Source of the DNA: Streptomyces sp. NBC_01317 | Lineage (GTDB): Bacteria; Actinomycetota; Actinomycetes; Streptomycetales; Streptomycetaceae | DNA: 64,000 bases | Reading direction: 5' to 3' | Assembly (NCBI RefSeq): GCF_035961655.1 | Contig: NZ_CP108393.1 | Span: 620,001 to 684,000, forward strand | Shown here: in pieces, positions 8,860 to 17,860 of the stretch | Layout of the letters: every line of letters begins with the position of its first letter | How positions within the stretch are numbered: position 1 is the first letter of the stretch | The notes under the pieces: model-generated | Database searches by the model: none | The model's input: only the letters and a program-made list of their open reading frames with translations | What the model was told of the DNA's origin: nothing | Translations under genes and position numbers: made by a program

Positions 8860-9378
8860 CCTTCGTCAGCCGCTCCCGACCAGGTGAGAGACGCCAACCC
8901 GTGCTACTCGCGGGTGCAACGAACCGCCTTTGCGGTCCCAGCTTGTACATGAAGTCACCGCCTGTCCGCGAGGGCACGGTCGCGGACTGTGAAGGCGCGG
9001 ATGAATCCGCGAACTCGGTCGTTGCGGCCGCACGGTCCCAGGAGAAGCGCCTGTGCCGCGCCGCCTGGCAGGAGCACACAGACCGGGACCATGCGGTGGG
9101 AGAAGCCCGTGCGCTGCCGGGGACGTCCGCCGCGGGCGTCCAGCCTTCCGCTTTCCGGCGGTTGCTCAGGGCGCAGCGGAGCAAGCGTTGGCAACGACGG
9201 CGTCGCTGACGAGTTGTTACCGGCGCGTCCCTCCGATCGTGCGCCTTGAGGACATGCCCAGGGAACGCCTCGGAGAGTTCCTCGAACGGCGTCGATGCGT
9301 AGGAGGCGCGTGCGCACGCAGAGCCGCGGACCGGGATCTCGCGATCGCCCGCGGGGCAGGCTGCCGAGCGCGAACGGA
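8860..9378. other. intergenic stretch without recognisable gene
   Basis: These 519 bases follow the SDR stop and precede the HxlR gene end. Open frames exist on both strands but none shows a family motif, a convincing start site or consistent third-position bias. I see no repeat or IS end in it. Confidence 0.5.
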
Positions 9379-9861
9379 TCAGGACGAAGGGCTTTCACTC
9401 GTCGGCTGCGTGGCGCCGGGTCCGTAGATCATCCGTACGTGCGCGGGGTCCACGACGGTGCCGTTCGTGTCGGTGAAGGCAAGGTTGACCGGTTGCCCGG
9501 TGGCCTCATCGACGAGGAGCATCGCGGGTTCGCGGCTCGTTCGCGCGTACTGGTCGCCCCAGGCAGTGAGCGCCGCGAGGACCGGGAGCGTATCGCGGCC
9601 CGCGTCCGTCAGGAGGTACTCAGTACGGGCGCGCTTCCCGGGCTCACGGTAAGGCCGGCGGTCCAGGAGTCCCGCCTCGACGAGTGACTCAAGGCGGCCC
9701 AAAAGGATATTCGTAGGCACGCCGATCTTCTGGAACTCCGCATAGCGCGTGCGTCCCAAGGCCGCCTCCCGGAGGATCAGCAGATTCCACTTCGGGCCCA
9801 GCACCTCAAGGCTGTGCGCGATCGGGCAGTACCTGTTCACCGGGAGCTCAAGGATGTTCAT
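9379..9861 (-). CDS. HxlR family transcriptional regulator
   Basis: The protein has 160 residues. It shows the HxlR winged-helix layout: N-terminal CPIAHSLEVLGPKWNLLILREAALG with the redox-capable Cys12, YAEFQKIGVPTNILLGRLESLVEAGLL recognition helices, the wing RRPYREPGKRARTEYLLT, and a C-terminal extension of about 50 residues (LLVDEATGQPVNLAF). HxlR proteins often sense aldehydes or quinones through the N-terminal cysteine and control a divergent reductase. Here the SDR at 9954 is divergent, 92 bp away, across an AT-rich stretch that must hold both promoters. Confidence 0.92.
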   Translation of the reverse strand: MNILELPVNRYCPIAHSLEVLGPKWNLLILREAALGRTRYAEFQKIGVPTNILLGRLESLVEAGLLDRRPYREPGKRARTEYLLTDAGRDTLPVLAALTAWGDQYARTSREPAMLLVDEATGQPVNLAFTDTNGTVVDPAHVRMIYGPGATQPTSESPSS

Positions 9862-9953
9862 ATCTCACAGCTTAGCTGACTTCCATAAAACCAGCCAGAG
9901 GCCTACTTTAGTTATTGAAAGCCAGAGTCGGACCGAGAACGAGGAGATGTGAC

Positions 9954-10673
9954 ATGACTGAGCTCCTGAACTCCATAATTTTGGTGACGGGCGCGAACGG
10001 AGGGCTGGGTCGCGAGTTCGTACGGCAGGCCCTCGACCGTGGCGCTCAGAAGGTGTACGCGACTGCCAGGAAGCCCCAGGACTGGGACGATCCCCGCATC
10101 ATCCCGCTCGCCCTGGACGTGACGGACCCCGCTTCGGTCGCGGCTGCGGCCGAAGCGGCGAACGACACCACCGTGGTAGTGAACAACGCGGGCAGCGGCA
10201 ACAGGAGCCGTTTGCTCAGTATCACTCTCAGCGACCTGCGATCGCTCTACGAGACCAACGTGTTCGGGCCGCTCACGGTGGCGCAGACATTCGCGCCCGT
10301 CCTCGCGAAGAACGGCGGCGGCTCACTGGTGGACATCCACTCCGCGCTCAGCTGGGTGTCCACGCCCTCGGCCTACCCGTCGACGAAGGCTGCCTTCTGG
10401 TCGCTGACCAACGGGTTGCGCATCGAGCTCGCCGGTCAGGTCACCCACGTCCTGGGCGCGCACCTGGGCTTCGCGGACACCCGTCTCACCGCTGGACTCG
10501 ACGTGCCCAAGGAGGACCCGCGCGACATCGTGGCCGCGATCTACGACGGCCTCGAGGCGGGGGAGCACGAGGTCCTTGCAGATGACGCCACCCGTAAGAT
10601 CAAGGGGAAACTCTCCGAACCGCTTGAAGCCCTGTACCCGCAGTTCGCTGCCACCCCCGTTGAGGAGCAGTGA
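9954..10673 (+). CDS. SDR family oxidoreductase
   Basis: The protein has 239 residues from ATG 9954 with GAGGAG upstream. ILVTGANGGLGREFV gives the cofactor motif, LDVTD the adenine pocket, VNNAG the central motif, and YPSTK the catalytic Tyr-Lys. The C terminus carries a PKEDPRDIVAAIYDGLEAGEHEVLAD segment typical of the SDR subgroup regulated by HxlR proteins. It reduces an unknown carbonyl substrate in the cytoplasm. It is divergent from the HxlR gene at 9379-9861. Confidence 0.92.
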   Translation: MTELLNSIILVTGANGGLGREFVRQALDRGAQKVYATARKPQDWDDPRIIPLALDVTDPASVAAAAEAANDTTVVVNNAGSGNRSRLLSITLSDLRSLYETNVFGPLTVAQTFAPVLAKNGGGSLVDIHSALSWVSTPSAYPSTKAAFWSLTNGLRIELAGQVTHVLGAHLGFADTRLTAGLDVPKEDPRDIVAAIYDGLEAGEHEVLADDATRKIKGKLSEPLEALYPQFAATPVEEQ

Positions 10674-10846
10674 CTGCCCGACACGAGCACCTCGTTGCGG
10701 CGACGGCACTCCACGGTAAGAAGCTGATGCTGTCGGGCATCTTGGGGTCCCAGTAGGAACGGACCAGGAAACCTGGCGTTGCTTACGCAGCTGGATCTCA
10801 CTGATGCGAGTAATAGTCAAATCCTGTGGATCTTCGCGGGTGAACC

Positions 10847-11344
10847 TCAAGCCAGCCGCAGCCATTGATCAAGGATCCCGAAGTCCTGGTCGGTGAGGCC
10901 GCGGGACGACGCGACGTGATGGAGGAGGGCCGGCGCGGGGTGGTGGGTGGATACCCAGTCGCGATCGGCGTCGGTGATCTCGTCGTCGACCCAGGCGAAT
11001 GGCCGTTTGTCCGCCCACTCCACGAGGGTTCGGGTTTTCCAGTGGAGTCCGAACCATTGGTCTTCGCGTTCGTGGGAGGCGCAGGGTTCCGGCCAGTTCA
11101 CGACCGGCAGGTGCGGCAGGCCGAGCCGTGGTGCCAGCTCGGTGTTCGCCTCCTCTTCCCAGGTTGTGGCCCAGACCAGGTCGCACGGCAGCGCCGTGAG
11201 CCGCGGCCCGACCTGCGGATCGAGCCGCGCCAGGTGTGAGTCCGATGCGGTGCCCGATGGCTCGCGCTGTGGGCCGTCGCCGAACGGCAGGAGCGGCCCG
11301 TCGACGTCCAGGAAGAGCAGTGGACGGTTCCCGCGCGCGGTCAC
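10847..11344 (-). CDS. HAD-fold hydrolase-like protein
   Basis: The protein has 165 residues from GTG 11344. LLFLDVDGPLLPFG gives HAD motif I, although the usual second catalytic aspartate position is part of DVDG; LVWATTWEEEAN is a motif II-like strand, KTRTLVEWAD carries the lysine, and FAWVDDEITDADRDW gives motif IV. This is a common streptomycete HAD-domain protein of unknown substrate. The GTG start overlaps the TGA stop of the IS256-type transposase (GTGA at 11341-11344). The IS therefore either inserted exactly at the gene's front or supplied its start codon. Confidence 0.75.
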   Translation of the reverse strand: MTARGNRPLLFLDVDGPLLPFGDGPQREPSGTASDSHLARLDPQVGPRLTALPCDLVWATTWEEEANTELAPRLGLPHLPVVNWPEPCASHEREDQWFGLHWKTRTLVEWADKRPFAWVDDEITDADRDWVSTHHPAPALLHHVASSRGLTDQDFGILDQWLRLA

Positions 11345-12594
11345 GCTGCGCTCACCTCGGGACGTTCGACGAGGTGGCCGTTCTTGAACGTGGCGCCGTT
11401 GCGGACAAGGGCGACGAGGTGAGGTGCGGTGATCGCGCGCCAGCGGGCCTGGGCGGACTCGGCGAGCTTGAACACCATCGCCAGGGCTGCGGCCGGGCTG
11501 CCGGCGCCACGGGTGACCCGGGTCCTCAACTTGACGGTGCTGAAGGTGGATTCGATTGGATTTGTCGTTCTGAGGTGCACCCAATGTTCGGCAGGGAAGC
11601 CGTAGAACGCCAGGAGTTCATCGGTCTCGTCGATGACCTTCTTCACCGCCTTCGGCCACTTCGCACCGTAGGTCCGCTCGAACTCCTTGACGGCCTTCTC
11701 GGCGTGGTCGCGGCCCTCGGCGTTGTAGACCTCCTGCAGGGCCTTCTTGGCGCCGGGCTGTGCGGACTTCGGCAGCGCGTTCATGACATTGCGGACCTTG
11801 TGAACCCAGCACCTCTGGTGTCTGGCCTGCGGGAACACCTCAGTGAGAGCGCGCCACAGACCCATCGCACCGTCACCGACGACGAGCTCGGGGTCCCGCA
11901 TGCCGCGCCGCCGGCAGTCACGCAGCAGGTCGGCCCAGGACTCGGTGGACTCGCGCAGGCCCTCGGCGAGCGCGATGAGTTCCTTGCGGCCGTCCGTGCG
12001 CACGCCCATGAGGACCAGGACGCAGGAGCGGGCCTGGCCGAGGCGGACCTTGGGATGCACACCGTCCGCCCACACGTAGACGTAATCGGACTCCGACAGG
12101 TCGCGGGCCTGGAAGGCGGCGTGATCGTCCTGCCACTGCTTCGTCAGACGCGTCACGGTGGCCGGGGAGAGCCCGGCCGAGCTGCCGAGGAACTGCTCCA
12201 TCGCGGGCACGAAGTCACCGGAGGACAGTCCGTGCAGGTAGAGCAGGGGCAGCACCTCGCTGATCTTCGGCGACTTCCGGCACCAGGGAGCCAGGATCTG
12301 CGACGAGAACCGCTTGCGCTCGCCCGTCTCGGTGTCGACGCGCTTGTCGTTCACACGCGGTGCCTTGACCGGGACCGGCCCGGCGGCCGTGGTCACTGTG
12401 CGCTCGGCGTGGTGGCCGTTGCGGACCACAAGCCGGCGCCCCTTCTCGTCGCGCTGGTCGGTCAACTCCGCTATGTATTGGTTGACTTCGGCCTCCAGGG
12501 CCGCGGCGAGCATCCTCCTGGCGCCCTCGCGGACGATGCCGTCCATGAGGGAGCCGCCCTCGGTAGTTCCGTCGTTGTTGACTACGCTGAGCAC
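11341..12594 (-). mobile_element. IS256 family transposase
   Basis: This is an intact 417-residue mutator-type transposase. The DDE triad is visible as D in YVWADGVHPK, D in LVVGDGAMGLW and E in TTNPIESTFSTVK; CWVHKVRNVMNALPK is the insertion region between D2 and E. The N terminus (REGARRMLAAALEAEVNQYI) and C terminus (ALVRNGATFKNGHLVERP) are complete. No terminal inverted repeat was found on the side of its stop codon, where the HAD gene begins immediately, so the element may be one-ended. Upstream of its start is a 14-bp inverted repeat with its arms at 12595 and 12658. Confidence 0.93.
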
Positions 12595-12671
12595 GGGCGT
12601 ACCTTCCCAACCCGCGCGCCAACGCGGGCCTACTCGATGACCAGAAGTCGATCACTCGGGAAGGTACGCCC
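12595..12671. repeat. 14-bp perfect inverted repeat at IS256 5' end
   Basis: Arms gggcgtaccttccc (12595-12608) and gggaaggtacgccc (12658-12671) are perfectly complementary with a 49-base loop, and the first arm abuts the transposase start codon. The outer arm may be the element's terminal inverted repeat. The inner copy could form a hairpin over the transposase promoter or ribosome site. Confidence 0.65.
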
Positions 12672-12747
12672 TCCGCGTTCCGCGAGGCACCCTTCTCAAG
12701 GTCGATCCACAGGTCTTGAGCATTGCTCCACTGATGCTGAGTGATCG

Positions 12748-13311
12748 GTGTGGGGGGGGTGGGTGCGGCGGCGTAAGGCCGTGCAGGACATGGCGATGCG
12801 GGCCCGGGTGGTCCTGGCCTGCGACGATGTCGGGGAAGACGGTTTCCCCGTGTCGACGCGTGTGGTGATCGAGCGGGCCGGGGTGTCCCGCGACACCGTC
12901 TCGAAATGGCGCCAGCGTTTCCTGGCGGACAGTCTCGACGGGTTGTCGGACGAGCCGCGTCCGGGTCGGCCCCGCACGGTGATGGACGAGTAGGTCGCCG
13001 ATCTGATCGCCCGGACGCTGGAGTCGAAGCCGGAGAACGCCACGCACTGGTCGACCCGGTCGATGGCGAAGAAGACCGGGCTGTCGCAGTCGACCGTTTC
13101 GCGGGTGCGGCGGGCTTTCGGCCTGCAGCCACACCGGTCCGAGACATTGAAGCTGTCCACGGACCCGTTCTTCGTCGACAAGGTCCATGACGTGGTGGAC
13201 GTGGTGGGGTTGTACCTCGATCCACCCGAACGGGCGCTGGTTCTCTGTGTGGACGAGAAGCCGCAGATCCAGGCACTGGACCGGTCCCAGCCGGTGCTGC
13301 CGATGATGCCC
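12748..13311 (+). pseudogene. IS630 family transposase, nonsense mutation and 3' truncation
   Basis: The frame starts with a helix-turn-helix (VVIERAGVSRDTVSKWRQRF, then GLSDEPRPGRPRTVMDE) typical of IS630. A TAG at 12991-12993 interrupts it in frame, after which the same frame continues with [41 protein letters not shown] and the first catalytic strand [15 protein letters not shown]. Similarity ends near QPVLPMMP at about 13311, before the remaining DDE residues. The element is dead on both counts. Confidence 0.85.
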
Positions 13312-13515
13312 AGGGTGCCCGAGCGCGATGACCGCCTGCGCGATGACCGCCTGGATGAGTGTTGCGATGCCCGCTTCGGCCCCCCTGCGTTCTCGGCCGG
13401 CCCGTATGGAGGCGCCGATCGTACGGGAGTGTCCGGCCGGGCCGCAGAGGTCAGCAAGAAGAGGAACCAGCATTCCTCCGTTGACGAGGTGGGGTGGACC
13501 CTGGTCCAGAGGTCG

Positions 13516-13948
13516 CCACATCGATCAGGCAGTGCCCGAGCGAGCTGGCGTAGGTGCAGCACACCGCGACGACGGCGTTGCTGACCTGCCCGGTGGTGCC
13601 GGTGTATTGACGCCCGACCCCGGCGGTAGCCCCGCCCTTCTTCTCCTGGCCGGTCTCGTCGAAGACCAGCACCGCTCCGGGCACGGCCAGGTGGCGTACG
13701 ACAAAGCGGCGCACCGCACGCAGAACGGCCTCCTCATCCCCTGCCGCCTGGTAGAGCAGGCGTCGCAGTCCGAAGGCCCTGCTCTGTCCGGCGTGCTCGG
13801 CCGTCGTCCAGCAGTTCTTGCGCGGCAGGTCGGCCATGAGGCCGCGCAGGTAGTCCAGGGCGTGAGCCCTCCGCTCACGGCTGGCGAAGAGCGGGGCCAG
13901 ATCGGCCGTGAGCTCGTCGAACTTCTCCTGGAACGGATCGCGCTTCAT
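13516..13948 (-). pseudogene. IS701 family transposase, N-terminal fragment
   Basis: This is the N-terminal ~145 residues of an IS701-type transposase: FASRERRAHALDYLRGLMADLPRKNCW, RALLYQ-like FGLRRLLYQAAGD, and the first catalytic aspartate in AVLVFDETGQEKKG, then [18 protein letters not shown]. Similarity stops at GHCLID near 13516 and the other catalytic residues are missing. The 3' end abuts unrelated DNA of the IS630 remnant. Between the two (13312-13515) lies a short duplicated gcgatgaccgcctg motif and no identifiable gene. Confidence 0.85.
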
Positions 13949-14219
13949 CTGGCGGGTTTGCAGTCGACCTGGCGGCGCTGCGCGCGAGCGGTCGAATGTG
14001 GCGGGATGATAAGGTATCTGGCGTTCGTGTTCGATTCAGCTTGAGGAAGTTGGGAGGTGGGGTTGATGACCGCGCTCAAGGCCACTGCCATGTGCTCCGC
14101 CCAGACCACCCTCACGTCCTGGGCTGTGGCCTGACCTCATCTGGATTCGCCCTCGCTGGGAGCGTGAGCTCGCGGGGCAACCCCACACGAACCAACCATG
14201 AAACGGATCTCCATCCATC

Positions 14220-14729
14220 ATGAGCATCAACTGGATCACGCGTGCCGAGACCAGCGCCGACATCCCCACCATTCACGACATCACCCTCGCCGCGTTTGAC
14301 ACTCCTTTGGAGGCCGACCTCGTCGACGCCCTGCGCGCCGACCCTTCGTGGATCGACGGACTGTCCATCGTCACCACCGACCAGGACGGCAAGCTCATCG
14401 GCCACGCGCTGCTGACCCGCTGCCACATCGACGACACCCCGGCCCTGTGCCTGGGCCCCGTCGCCGTCCGGCCCGAGTACCAGAAGACCGGCGCCGGCTC
14501 CGCGGCAATCCGCGCCGCGTTGCAGGCTGCCAAGGAGCTGGGCGAGCACTTCGTCATCGTCCTCGGACACCCGACGTACTACCCGCGGTTCGGCTTCACT
14601 CGCGCTTCCGAGTACGGCATCGGACTCAGCATCGATGTCCCGGACGAGGCCATGATGGCCCTCACCCTCGACGTCGACCATCCGCTGCCCAGCGGCACTG
14701 TCCACTACGCCGCACCGTTCGGCATCTAG
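14220..14729 (+). CDS. GNAT family N-acetyltransferase (YhbS-like)
   Basis: The protein has 169 residues from ATG 14220. The GNAT core is clear: VTTDQDGKLIGHALLTRC strands, LGPVAVRPEYQKTGAGSAAIRAAL giving the acetyl-CoA pyrophosphate loop (Q-x-x-G-x-G/A variant), and VIVLGHPTYYPRFGFTRASEYGI, typical of the YhbS branch. The substrate amine is unknown. The gene stands alone between IS debris and a duplicated segment. No regulator is adjacent, and its start has no strong ribosome site. Confidence 0.88.
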   Translation: MSINWITRAETSADIPTIHDITLAAFDTPLEADLVDALRADPSWIDGLSIVTTDQDGKLIGHALLTRCHIDDTPALCLGPVAVRPEYQKTGAGSAAIRAALQAAKELGEHFVIVLGHPTYYPRFGFTRASEYGIGLSIDVPDEAMMALTLDVDHPLPSGTVHYAAPFGI

Positions 14730-14990
14730 TCAAAGCCCGCCGTGCCGGGGTCGCCACCGAACCTCGGCACGGCGGTTCCAGACCGCTCACGCACAGCGCG
14801 CCAGATCGACTCCAATCCCGCCAGATGAAGCGCAACGTCTCACTGCCGTCCCGTCAGATCACGAAGTGCGACCGGAGTAACAGGCCGGGGGCAACGGAGC
14901 GGATGCGCCCGCCCGAGTGGCAGCTGGAGCGCGGCCTTGCAGGCGGACCCGCAGCGTTTCGATGATCTCCTTCCCACGAGCGGCGGCAAC

Positions 14991-15415
14991 GCCGCTCGTA
15001 CCTCGATGCCGCCGTCACCGCGCCGCGTGGAGTGTCTGCTGCCCCCAGCGGCCGTCAGCAACGAATCGCGGCCACCCGAAACCTCGCAGGCTCAGCATTG
15101 GTCTGACTGGACGTGCCTACACACGGCGAAACCTGCGACTCCCGGCACGACCCGGTGAGCCGCTTCCGGCCGACGCCTGACCGATCGCTCCGGCTGGCCG
15201 GCTGGGGGCGTGGAGGGATCGGGCAGGCATTCTGCCCGGGGCGCGGAACACCAGGTCAGCGCACTCGTCCGCGCGATTTCAGCGGGACCGGGGGGAGTTC
15301 GGGAGCGGGGAGCGGGGGGCCGTCGTAGCCGTGTACCGTGCCGAAGCGGGTGCCTGACTCCCACTCCGAACGGGCCTGTTTGATATCCTCGTTGGACCGC
15401 CCGATGAAGTTCCAC
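14991..15415 (+). repeat. 425-bp direct duplication of the 37-kb pirin 3' region (copy A)
   Basis: This segment matches 37225-37712 with few mismatches, in the same orientation. It runs from gccgctcgtacctcgatg to gatgaagttccac. Copy B holds about 70 extra bases after the aggctc motif. Copy A ends exactly where a KAS III gene begins. The flanks of A and B are unrelated, so this is a recombination footprint. Upstream (14730-14990) I see no gene. Confidence 0.88.
15256..15415 (-). pseudogene. pirin C-terminal fragment (duplicated)
   Basis: About 50 codons identical in frame to the end of the intact pirin gene at 37553-38518 (FIGRSNEDIKQARSEWESG to LKSRGRVR and a TGA at 15256-15258). There is no start codon or N-terminal part. 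It belongs to copy A of the duplication and is not expressed as a functional protein. Confidence 0.88.
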
Positions 15416-16049
15416 GATCTTTACATCGCGGGCATCGGCGCCTTCCTGCCGGAGCGCGTCACGACGCAGAAGGCCGCCGCTGAGGGCTGGTACGACCCTG
15501 AGGATGCGGAGCGGCTCGGCTGGCTGTCCGTGGCTGTGGCGGGTGAGACCCCGGCGCCGGACATGGCGGTGCGTGCCGCGCGCGACGCGCTGGCCATGTC
15601 AGGGCTCTCCGCGGAGGACATCGCGGTTCTGATGCACGTCAGCTGCAACCACCAAGGCCCGGACATGTGGTCCCCCAGCACTACATCCTGCGCCACACCC
15701 TCGGAGGCACGACCCCGCGCTGGAGATCCGACAGGGCTGCAACGGATTTCTCGCCGCCATGGAACTGGCGGACTGCTATCTAGCCGCTCCCGCGGACCGC
15801 GTGGCCGCCCTGATCACCTCGGCCGACAACTGGGGGGACCCGCTCGTCGACCGCTGGCGCGCGACGCCCGGTGGGCTGTTCGGCGACGCGGCGACCTCGC
15901 TGGTGCTGTCGCGGCGCGGAGGCTTCGCCCGCCTGGTCAACGTACGCGCCACTTCTCTGCCGGAACTGGAGGAGCTGAACCGCGGGGGCGAACCTCTCTT
16001 TCCTCCGGGATGCACCACAGGGGTCAAGGTCGACCTGCGCGAGCGGGCC
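15404..16049 (+). pseudogene. 3-oxoacyl-ACP synthase III (KAS III)-like gene, two frameshifts, 3' truncated
   Basis: The frame from ATG 15404 (FHDLYIAGIGAFLPERVT) encodes a KAS III-like N terminus with MAVRAARDALAMSGLSAEDI and LMHVSCNHQGPDMWSP. After MWSP at about 15672 a base is missing and the expected QHYILRHTLGG continues in the next frame. A second base is missing near 15717 (ccgcgctgg instead of ccggcgctgg), after which IRQGCNGFLAAMELADCYLAA, ITSADNWGDPLVDRWRA and FGDAATSLVLSRRGG read on in the third frame. RQGCNG carries the catalytic cysteine. Similarity ends after VDLRERAA, before the His and Asn residues. The first codons coincide with the end of duplicated pirin DNA. Confidence 0.85.
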
Positions 16050-16052
16050 GCG

Positions 16053-16181
16053 ACCACCCACCAGCCGGTCGTCGGGTCCCGGTGTACCGGATGCTCGTCC
16101 CGCATTCTGCGATACCACTCGTAAATGGCGGGGTCATTGACGTTCGGCTGCGGTGGAATCTCATGGTCGAGGGCGGACATC
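16053..16181 (-). pseudogene. cytochrome P450 N-terminal fragment
   Basis: From ATG 16181 the minus strand reads MSALDHEIPPQPNVN, then DPAIYEWYRRMRDEHPVHRD and TTGWWVV, the standard opening of an actinobacterial P450. It runs directly into the truncated KAS III gene on the opposite strand after about 43 codons. No heme-binding region is present in the window. P450 and KAS III genes are often neighbours in secondary metabolism, so both stubs may derive from one lost locus. Confidence 0.75.
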
Positions 16182-16306
16182 CCATCACCTTTCTCACCTG
16201 AATCGACAGGTCGGCCACCGCAGCGTGGCGGGCCGCACCCCGATCGGGCACCCGGGTGTCCCCCAGCCTCGACCCCAGGATGAGCGCCCCGCACCCGACA
16301 GGGTCG

Positions 16307-16780
16307 TCACTCCAGGCTCGCGTCGTACTGCTCACGCCACTTGTCGATGAGTGCGGCCATCTCCCGCCCCATGAAGGCGTAGAAGTCCTGCATCTCCGCC
16401 AGCCGGCGTCCGGCGACGCTGTCCTCGCCCGCGACCTTGATGCCCTCGGCCGCCGCATCCCCCATCGACGCAAGGAGCGCGTTCTGATTGCCCATCAAGG
16501 TCGCCCACGCGTGCTCACGGAACCGGTAGTGGTCACGGCGGCTGCCCGGGGCGGGGACCCGCTCGATGATCCCGGTGGGAATCAGCTGCTTGACCGCGTT
16601 GGAGACCGCGCCCGAACTGATCTTGAGTTCCTCACAGAGACCCCCCGCGGTCATGTTCGTCTGCCGGCTGAAGAGCAGGGCGGTCATCACTCGTGCGGTG
16701 GTCCTCTGCATGCCGCTCTCGGAGAGAGTGAGCGCCAGTCTCTCGGCAGCTTCGCGCAGCTGTTCGATCTTGTCGTCCAT
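16307..16780 (-). CDS. GbsR/MarR family transcriptional regulator
   Basis: The protein has 157 residues from ATG 16780, preceded by AGGAGGAGTC. The winged helix is seen in RVMTALLFSRQTNMTAGGLCEELKISSGAVSNAVKQLIPTGIIERV, with the wing PAPGSRRDHYRFR. The C-terminal helices (RLAEMQDFYAFMGREMAALIDKW) serve dimerisation. Regulators of this type in actinomycetes commonly sit divergent from a two-gene ABC-2 exporter, as here (16872-18631). Derepression by the exporter's drug or lipid substrate is likely. Confidence 0.88.
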   Translation of the reverse strand: MDDKIEQLREAAERLALTLSESGMQRTTARVMTALLFSRQTNMTAGGLCEELKISSGAVSNAVKQLIPTGIIERVPAPGSRRDHYRFREHAWATLMGNQNALLASMGDAAAEGIKVAGEDSVAGRRLAEMQDFYAFMGREMAALIDKWREQYDASLE

Positions 16781-16835
16781 GACTCCTCCTGGGTAGCAAT
16801 GCCCCATCATAGCCAGAACTGCCAGAACTCCAATC

Positions 16836-16853
16836 GTTTACAGATCTCTGAAC
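16836..16853. promoter_or_regulatory. palindromic operator candidate for the GbsR-type regulator
   Basis: GTTTACAGATCTCTGAAC matches its reverse complement at 14 of 18 positions. It lies between the divergent regulator and exporter genes, 19 bp before the ATPase start, where binding would block the exporter promoter. Confidence 0.45.
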
Positions 16854-16871
16854 GTTCGATATGTTCCGAGC

Positions 16872-17801
16872 ATGGAGAATGTGATCGAGCTACGTGAGCT
16901 CACCAAGACCTACGGCGCACGGCGGGGCCTGAGCGGTCTGAACCTGGAGGTGCGCGCGGGCGAGGTGTTCGGCTACCTCGGGCCCAACGGCGCGGGCAAG
17001 TCCACCACCATCCGGCTGCTGCTCGACCTCATCCGGCCGACCGGCGGCACCGTCACCGTCCTCGGCCTCGACCCGCGCGCCGACGGGGTCGCCCTGCGAC
17101 GCCGTGTCGGCTACCTGGCCGGCGACTTCGTCTGCGACGGCCGCCAGAACGTACGCGGCTACCTGCGTTTCCTGGCCGCGCTGCGCGGCGGCGTCCCACA
17201 GGAGCGGATCGACGACCTGGCCGATCGTCTGGGTCTGGACCAGACCACGAAGGTCAAGAAGCTGTCGAAGGGCAACCGACAGAAGTTCGGACTGGTGCAG
17301 GCGTTCATGCACACCCCTGAACTGCTCATCCTGGACGAACCCAGCTCCGGCCTCGATCCGCTGGTCCAGCAGACGTTCCTCGACCTCGTCGCCGAAGCGG
17401 CGGGCAACGGCCAGACCGTCTTCATGTCCAGCCACATCATGAGCGAGGTCGAGGCGGTCGCCGACCGCGTGGGCATCATCCGCGACGGCCTCCTCGTCGC
17501 GCTGGACACCGTCGACAACCTGCGCGCGGGAACCGTACGGGACATCGAAGTCACCTTCGAGTCCCCCGTCCCCGCCGGCGCCTTCTCCTCCCTGCCCGGC
17601 GCCGATCGGCTGAGCCTCGACGAGGCCGGCACCACACTGACCGGCCAGGTCGCGGGCAGCCCGGACGCGCTGATCAAGGCCCTCGCCCTGCACACGGTCA
17701 CCGGGCTGCGCGCGACCGAACCCGCTCTGGAGGAACTCTTCCAGTCTTACTACGAGAGCGCCGAGGACGCCCCGCGCACCGTGCCGGCCCAAGCGGTCTG
17801 A
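16872..17801 (+). CDS. ABC transporter ATP-binding protein (drug-type exporter)
   Basis: The protein has 309 residues. Walker A is GPNGAGKST, the signature is LSKGNRQK (a variant of LSGGQ typical of DrrA-like and CcmA-like exporters), Walker B is LLILDEPSSGLDP, and the H-loop is SSHIMSEVE. A C-terminal extension (residues ~220-309) of the DrrA/NodI type follows. It pairs with the ABC-2 permease 59 bp downstream to export an unknown hydrophobic compound across the membrane. It is divergent from the GbsR-type regulator. Confidence 0.93.
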   Translation: MENVIELRELTKTYGARRGLSGLNLEVRAGEVFGYLGPNGAGKSTTIRLLLDLIRPTGGTVTVLGLDPRADGVALRRRVGYLAGDFVCDGRQNVRGYLRFLAALRGGVPQERIDDLADRLGLDQTTKVKKLSKGNRQKFGLVQAFMHTPELLILDEPSSGLDPLVQQTFLDLVAEAAGNGQTVFMSSHIMSEVEAVADRVGIIRDGLLVALDTVDNLRAGTVRDIEVTFESPVPAGAFSSLPGADRLSLDEAGTTLTGQVAGSPDALIKALALHTVTGLRATEPALEELFQSYYESAEDAPRTVPAQAV

Positions 17802-17860
17802 GCTCCCCCTCCCCCACCCCCGTCAGGACCCCGGCCGCCACAGAACCGAAGGACCCCCGC

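Noticed and set aside
8955..9398. Coding gene on the minus strand between the SDR and HxlR genes
   Set aside because: Arg/Pro-rich frame overlapping the HxlR 3' end, with no motif or ribosome site.
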